A stretch of DNA of 7,105 bases from Chloroflexota bacterium (GTDB lineage Bacteria; Chloroflexota; UBA6077), in assembly GCA_021788565.1 (NCBI GenBank), contig JAJYKO010000274.1:1-7105 (forward strand), in the 5' to 3' direction. Both the position numbers and the translations under genes were made by a program. Below, piece after piece: positions 6,258 to 7,105 of the stretch. The notes under the pieces are model-generated. The model searched no databases. It saw nothing but the letters and a program-made list of their open reading frames with translations, and was not told the DNA's origin. How positions within the stretch are numbered: the stretch's first letter is position 1; the number at the start of each line of letters is the position of its first letter.

Positions 6258-6284
6258 GATTTCGGGCGTTACTCGCCCGGAATC
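6258..6284 (+). promoter_or_regulatory. Leader hairpin upstream of the mazG-like gene
   Basis: GATTTCGGGCG (6258-6268) and CGCCCGGAATC (6274-6284) pair over 11 bp with a single G-U pair and loop TTACT. It is not followed by a T run on either strand, so it looks like a leader structure and not an intrinsic terminator. It ends 31 bases before the ATG. Confidence 0.5.
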
Positions 6285-6315
6285 CCTCCCACAACGGAAG
6301 CTTCGCGCGGAGGCG

Positions 6316-7105
6316 ATGTTGAAAATCACGATACTTGGGCTCGGCCCGGGCCCATATGACCTCCTGACCGAAAAGGCGAGGTGGCTACTGGAGCATTCCT
6401 CGGAGGTCTGGCTTCGGACGTCACGCCACCCTACCGTCGAGCAGTTTCCACCGACGATTCGCTGGCACTCCCTGGACTACGTGTACGAGCGTCGCCAGTC
6501 GTTCGAGGGTCTCTACAGGGAGCTCGCGACGGAGGTGATCTCCATTGCCGGCCGACAGGGTGAAATACTTTACGCCGTACCTGGTGACCCATCCATGGCC
6601 GAGGATTCGGTCCACGAGATCCTGGCTATTGCCGCGGAGAGGCCGGATCTGGAAGTGGTCGTGGTGCCCGGTGTCTCCTTTGTCGAAGCCTCGATGTCGG
6701 CGTCCCGCTCGACAATGGGGAGCGGCCTTCTGCTGCTGGAGGCAAGCAGGGTGGCCGCTGCTAATCCGCTGATCGATCTTCTCGTCTATCAGATCGAGGA
6801 CCGGCTGGTGGCGTCGGACGTCAAACTGGAACTGCTGAGACTCTATCCAGCGGATCACCTCGTCACGCTCGTACAGGGCGACGGAGGCTCCGGCAACCAG
6901 ACTGTCAAACAGGTGCCGTTGCACGATCTGGATCGACAGCAGTCCATCGATCACCTGACTGCGCTGTACGTGCCGTCGACTATCCCCGAACGTGCCTTCG
7001 GAAGCTTCGACACGCTCGTGCAGATCGTGGCTCGCCTCAGGGCCCCCGACGGCTGCCCATGGGATCGGGAGCAGACGCATGCGAGTCTGAAACCGTACGT
7101 CGTCG
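6316..7105 (+). CDS. mazG: MazG-type nucleotide pyrophosphohydrolase with N-terminal tetrapyrrole-methylase domain (cut by window edge)
   Basis: I translated 263 codons to the window end with no stop. The N-terminal 220 or so residues match the tetrapyrrole (SAM-dependent) methylase fold: [15 protein letters not shown] (4-18), [14 protein letters not shown] (86-99) and [12 protein letters not shown] (114-125). The MazG domain begins with [22 protein letters not shown] (241-262), typical of enzymes that hydrolyse nucleoside triphosphates to monophosphates and pyrophosphate. This YabN-like architecture is known from Firmicutes and Chloroflexota. The methylase half usually has no demonstrated substrate. 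The metal-binding ExxE helices of MazG lie past the edge. GGAGG at 6309-6313 lies only 2 bases before ATG 6316 but 5 before TTG 6319, so translation may begin at TTG, giving [11 protein letters not shown]. The gene is divergent from the lipoprotein-like gene. Confidence 0.93.
   Translation, partial: MLKITILGLGPGPYDLLTEKARWLLEHSSEVWLRTSRHPTVEQFPPTIRWHSLDYVYERRQSFEGLYRELATEVISIAGRQGEILYAVPGDPSMAEDSVHEILAIAAERPDLEVVVVPGVSFVEASMSASRSTMGSGLLLLEASRVAAANPLIDLLVYQIEDRLVASDVKLELLRLYPADHLVTLVQGDGGSGNQTVKQVPLHDLDRQQSIDHLTALYVPSTIPERAFGSFDTLVQIVARLRAPDGCPWDREQTHASLKPYVV

Larger units (their letters stand above)
6062..6315. other. Divergent intergenic region
   Basis: This 254-bp spacer has no credible gene. 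It holds the lipoprotein-gene Shine-Dalgarno and leader, its promoter and inverted repeat, then a possible plus-strand extended -10 box and the mazG leader hairpin. An 8-bp palindrome GAAGCTTC at 6297-6304 lies just before the mazG Shine-Dalgarno. Confidence 0.7.

Noticed and set aside
6297..6304. The palindrome GAAGCTTC just before the mazG Shine-Dalgarno
   Set aside because: An 8-bp palindrome is expected by chance and has no supporting context.
6421..7080. A 219-codon open frame on the minus strand
   Set aside because: It lies wholly antisense to the mazG-like gene, which has clear family motifs; its protein has no recognisable domain and the frame is explained by GC-rich codon structure.
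1..7105. Mobile elements, CRISPR arrays, tRNA or rRNA genes
   Set aside because: I saw no transposase or integrase motifs, no regularly spaced repeats, no tRNA cloverleaf pattern and no rRNA-like sequence on either strand; the genes are ordinary chromosomal families.

Overview
The window reads as ordinary chromosomal DNA from a GC-rich, free-living bacterium. Seven protein-coding genes account for nearly all of it. No RNA genes, insertion sequences, phage genes or CRISPR arrays are visible. The combination of tandem DUF881 membrane proteins, an FmdB-type zinc ribbon with a Ser/Gly/Cys tail, a TldD/TldE pair and a MazG fused to a tetrapyrrole-methylase domain would suit Chloroflexota (for example Dehalococcoidia or Thermomicrobia-like lineages). 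Deep Firmicutes or Actinobacteria remain possible. This placement rests on gene content only and is not certain.

Layout, left to right. Positions 1-554 (minus) hold the N-terminal 184 residues of ribonuclease III, cut by the window edge. A 126-bp gap with small GC-rich hairpins follows. Positions 681-3467 (minus) are a two-gene operon, tldD then tldE, in which the Shine-Dalgarno of tldE overlaps the tldD stop. Divergent from tldD, and driven by a clear sigma-70-type promoter, is a 79-codon FmdB-family zinc-ribbon gene (3557-3796, plus). A perfect 20-bp stem-loop (3805-3849) separates it from two convergent minus-strand genes, 3851-4525 and 4597-5421. Both encode membrane-anchored coiled-coil DUF881 proteins, with their own promoter just upstream of 5421. 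Next comes a minus-strand gene for a small secreted, lipoprotein-like beta-sandwich protein (5525-6061). A 254-bp divergent regulatory region follows, with a strong promoter, an 8+8-bp inverted repeat and a leader hairpin. The window ends inside a plus-strand mazG-like gene (6316 to the edge).

Functionally this is a mix of RNA processing (rnc), peptide/protein proteolysis (tldD/tldE), nucleotide-pool sanitation (mazG) and envelope-associated proteins of unknown role. Start codons are often non-ATG (GTG for tldE, probably TTG for tldD), and several starts are best fixed by Shine-Dalgarno position. I see no convincing new defence, mobile or biosynthetic system. The points most worth a second look are the long palindromic stem between convergent genes, the operator-like repeat over the lipoprotein-gene promoter, the missing acidic residue in the RNase III catalytic cluster, and the modified-peptide-like tail of the FmdB protein next to TldD/TldE.
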